Below, piece after piece: positions 62,687-64,000 of a stretch of 64,000 bases of DNA (position 1 is the first letter of the stretch; each line of letters opens with the position of its first letter). The DNA is from Afipia birgiae 34632. GTDB taxonomy: Bacteria; Pseudomonadota; Alphaproteobacteria; Rhizobiales; Xanthobacteraceae. The DNA is taken from the NCBI RefSeq assembly GCF_000308295.2, contig NZ_HG326653.1, positions 703,212 through 767,211 of the forward strand, given 5' to 3'. Below the pieces are notes generated by a model. That model did not search any database, was not told the DNA's origin, and worked only from the letters and a program-made list of their open reading frames with translations. Position numbers and translations under genes: made by a program.

Positions 62687-62901
62687 TTGCGGCGGGCGGT
62701 TTTCTTCTTGCGCTTCGCGACGGGCGCGGAGGCCTTGGCGCTTCGGCGCAGTGCCTCCCGCAGGTCTTTCGGCACGCCGTGTTTCTTCAGAAGATCGGCG
62801 AAGGATTCATCTGCAAGCTCCTGAAGCGTCGCCATCCGGTCCCGTCCGAGCTGCACCAGCGCCTGATAGGTGTTGTCGTCGAATTCGATCACCTTGCGCA
62901 T
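62683..62901 (-). CDS. Small basic protein with ribbon-helix-like N-terminus
   Basis: A 72-residue protein starting MRKVIEFDDNTYQALVQLGR, a pattern similar to short ribbon-helix-helix DNA-binding proteins, followed by a helical segment and a Lys/Arg/Ala tail (VAKRKKKTARRK) like histone-H1 tails. ATG at 62901 with a GAGAGG site. It overlaps the SDR gene. It could be a small nucleoid-associated protein or regulator; function not established, and no toxin partner is present. Confidence 0.7.
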   Translation of the reverse strand: MRKVIEFDDNTYQALVQLGRDRMATLQELADESFADLLKKHGVPKDLREALRRSAKASAPVAKRKKKTARRK

Positions 62902-63301
62902 GCCAACCTCTCGTATGACCGCTAGTCGCCAGTATACAAGGGTTCTGCCGCGCCCGGTCAACGCTTTCATCGCGCGGCAAGTGCGACCACGAACAATGCG
63001 CTGGCGGCGGCAGAGGCAATCGTCCGCAGATGATCCCAGAAGGTCCAGTCCTTCAGGTCGCGCATCCACACCGCTGCTGCCGCGGCGCCGTTTTTGCGGC
63101 CGCAGTCCGGCACGCCATTACGCTTGAGCCGAAAGAAGCAGAGCGCATAATCGCACTGTTCAAGCGGATGCTGCCGGACGACACCAGCCGCGCTGGGCTG
63201 ACGACACTCTGCCGAAATCGGGTCACAGATTCGTTGCTTGACGGGCACCCGCACCGGAGGAACGGTTGGTCAGATATTGCCCTGACTGGAGATCGTACGC
63301 G
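62902..63301. other. Gap upstream of the DUF3551 gene, no gene assigned
   Basis: About 400 bases with no well-supported gene. A 32-codon minus-strand frame (63065-62967, ending in a hydrophobic segment) lacks a ribosome site. The divergent promoters of the small basic protein gene and the DUF3551 gene should be here. Confidence 0.35.
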
Positions 63302-63559
63302 ATGGACAAGCGGAAAGTCATACTGACAGCGATCGGAATCGCAGCGTTCTCATTTCTCGGCACGGAGTTCTCGGCCGCGTACGACTATCCGTTCTGCAGG
63401 AAAGGCGACGCGGGGCCGGGCGACTGCCGATACGATACTTACGAGCAGTGTTTGGCCGCGATCTCCGGTACGGCTGCTTATTGCCAACCGAATTACTGGC
63501 TTTCTCAGGCTGACCGAAACGCTGTGCCCGTGCGTCCGCGCCGCGTTCCGCGTTACTGA
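63302..63559 (+). CDS. DUF3551 family secreted protein
   Basis: An 85-residue protein with an N-terminal signal segment (KVILTAIGIAAFSFLG, cleavage near SAA-YDY). The mature part has the DUF3551 cysteine pattern: YPFCRKGD, DCRYDTYEQCLAAISGTAAY and C-x-PN, with four cysteines suited to disulfides in the periplasm. The family is frequent and multi-copy in Bradyrhizobium and of unknown function. ATG at 63302 behind a GGAG site at 63286-63289. Confidence 0.85.
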   Translation: MDKRKVILTAIGIAAFSFLGTEFSAAYDYPFCRKGDAGPGDCRYDTYEQCLAAISGTAAYCQPNYWLSQADRNAVPVRPRRVPRY

Positions 63560-63852
63560 CACGCAGCGTCCAGTTCGCGGACGGAGCGGCAAATCGCGGA
63601 TACGCGACGTAACTGCAGATCGCCGATGTCTGCCATGCACCACGCCGTGCGTTAAGCTGAATTTTCCCCTAACGCGGCAGGTATCGTCGCACAGATGTGA
63701 TCGCGGATACTTGCGCGGCGCTCTGCGCGCCGAACCGCGAGCGGGCTCGGCCGCCAGGCGTGATCTTAACCGTGTCACTTTACTCAAATGAAAGTCCTGC
63801 ATGTGCCTATGGCCGCGGACGCAGAAGCTCCAGTGTAAGGACCAGCAGAACG

Positions 63853-64000
63853 ATGACCTCAAGGTCGGTCAGGAATCTCGGAGCATTTCTGCGACGGATC
63901 AAGATCCGGCTTTGGCACAGCATGCCGTGCGGCGACGATCACAGCCTGCGCCGCAAGTTGCTGATCGGTACCGGGATTGCGCTCGTTTGCACCGGAATTC
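63853..64000 (+). CDS. Partial gene running off the right edge
   Basis: An open frame from the ATG at 63853 (AAGGA 11 nt upstream) continues without a stop to base 64000. The visible 49 residues, starting MTSRSVRNLGAFLRRIKIRL, include a basic region and then a hydrophobic stretch (LLIGTGIALVC) that may be a membrane anchor. Family not recognisable; 292 bases without another gene precede it. Confidence 0.4.
   Translation, partial: MTSRSVRNLGAFLRRIKIRLWHSMPCGDDHSLRRKLLIGTGIALVCTGI

Noticed and set aside
62967-63065. 32-codon minus-strand frame with a hydrophobic end
   Set aside because: No ribosome site, very short, and no supporting context.

Overview
This is a GC-rich chromosomal window (about 60-65 % by eye) from an alphaproteobacterium. 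The best fit is the Bradyrhizobium / Rhodopseudomonas / Afipia group (Nitrobacteraceae). Evidence: the order pnp-rpsO-truB-rbfA-infB-ylxR-nusA-rimP, the order ybeY-corC-lnt-XRE, DUF2336 and DUF3551 proteins, a Fur/Mur-type regulator, GANTC sites, and intergenic palindromes of the kind scattered through that family. There are no rRNA or tRNA genes, phage genes, CRISPR arrays or transposases. The window is mostly core genome.

Layout. 0-5 kb: fabI (lipid synthesis), a glutathione S-transferase, catalase-peroxidase katG and a Tat-exported manganese-type superoxide dismutase. 5-15.4 kb: a long minus-strand RNA and translation block (pnp, rpsO, truB, rbfA, infB, ylxR, nusA, rimP). 15.8-31 kb: DUF2336 on the plus strand, then a second minus-strand block of tRNA modification (trmB, miaB, tsaB), ribosome maturation (ybeY, rimI), envelope (lnt, murJ), metal and Fe-S (fur, nfuA), trpS and a universal stress protein. 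31-45 kb: a mixed metabolic stretch with a PfkB kinase, a SulP-STAS-cNMP transporter, an enoyl-CoA hydratase, an SDR, a pirin, malonyl-CoA decarboxylase, MmgE/PrpD, an Rrf2 regulator with a thioredoxin-reductase-like enzyme, and a MATE exporter. 45-53.3 kb: the replication block gyrB, recF, dnaN, dnaA and rpsT, all minus strand. 53.6-64 kb: mainly plus-strand accessory genes, namely a small membrane protein, msrA, a polysaccharide-export lipoprotein, a split AtuA pair, an EamA transporter, a two-subunit Tat-exported molybdenum hydroxylase, an SDR with a small basic partner, and DUF3551.

Gene direction changes around the dnaA-rpsT region: almost everything on the left runs leftwards and most genes on the right run rightwards. 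With a roughly 1.1 kb gene-free stretch upstream of dnaA, this suggests the replication origin lies at about 52-53.5 kb or close by, although no consensus DnaA boxes are visible there.

The most unusual structure is a pair of oppositely oriented, about 76-nt bulged hairpins in the fur-rimI gap. Their stems differ at eight aligned base pairs, each compensated on the other arm, and they share a TTT bulge and a similar loop. Other points of note: a long hairpin in the pnp leader, an infB terminator that contains the stop codon, metK missing from its usual trmB-XRE position, an orphan terminator upstream of rimP, a perfect palindrome over the rrf2 start codon, and a FabI with Phe at position 146.
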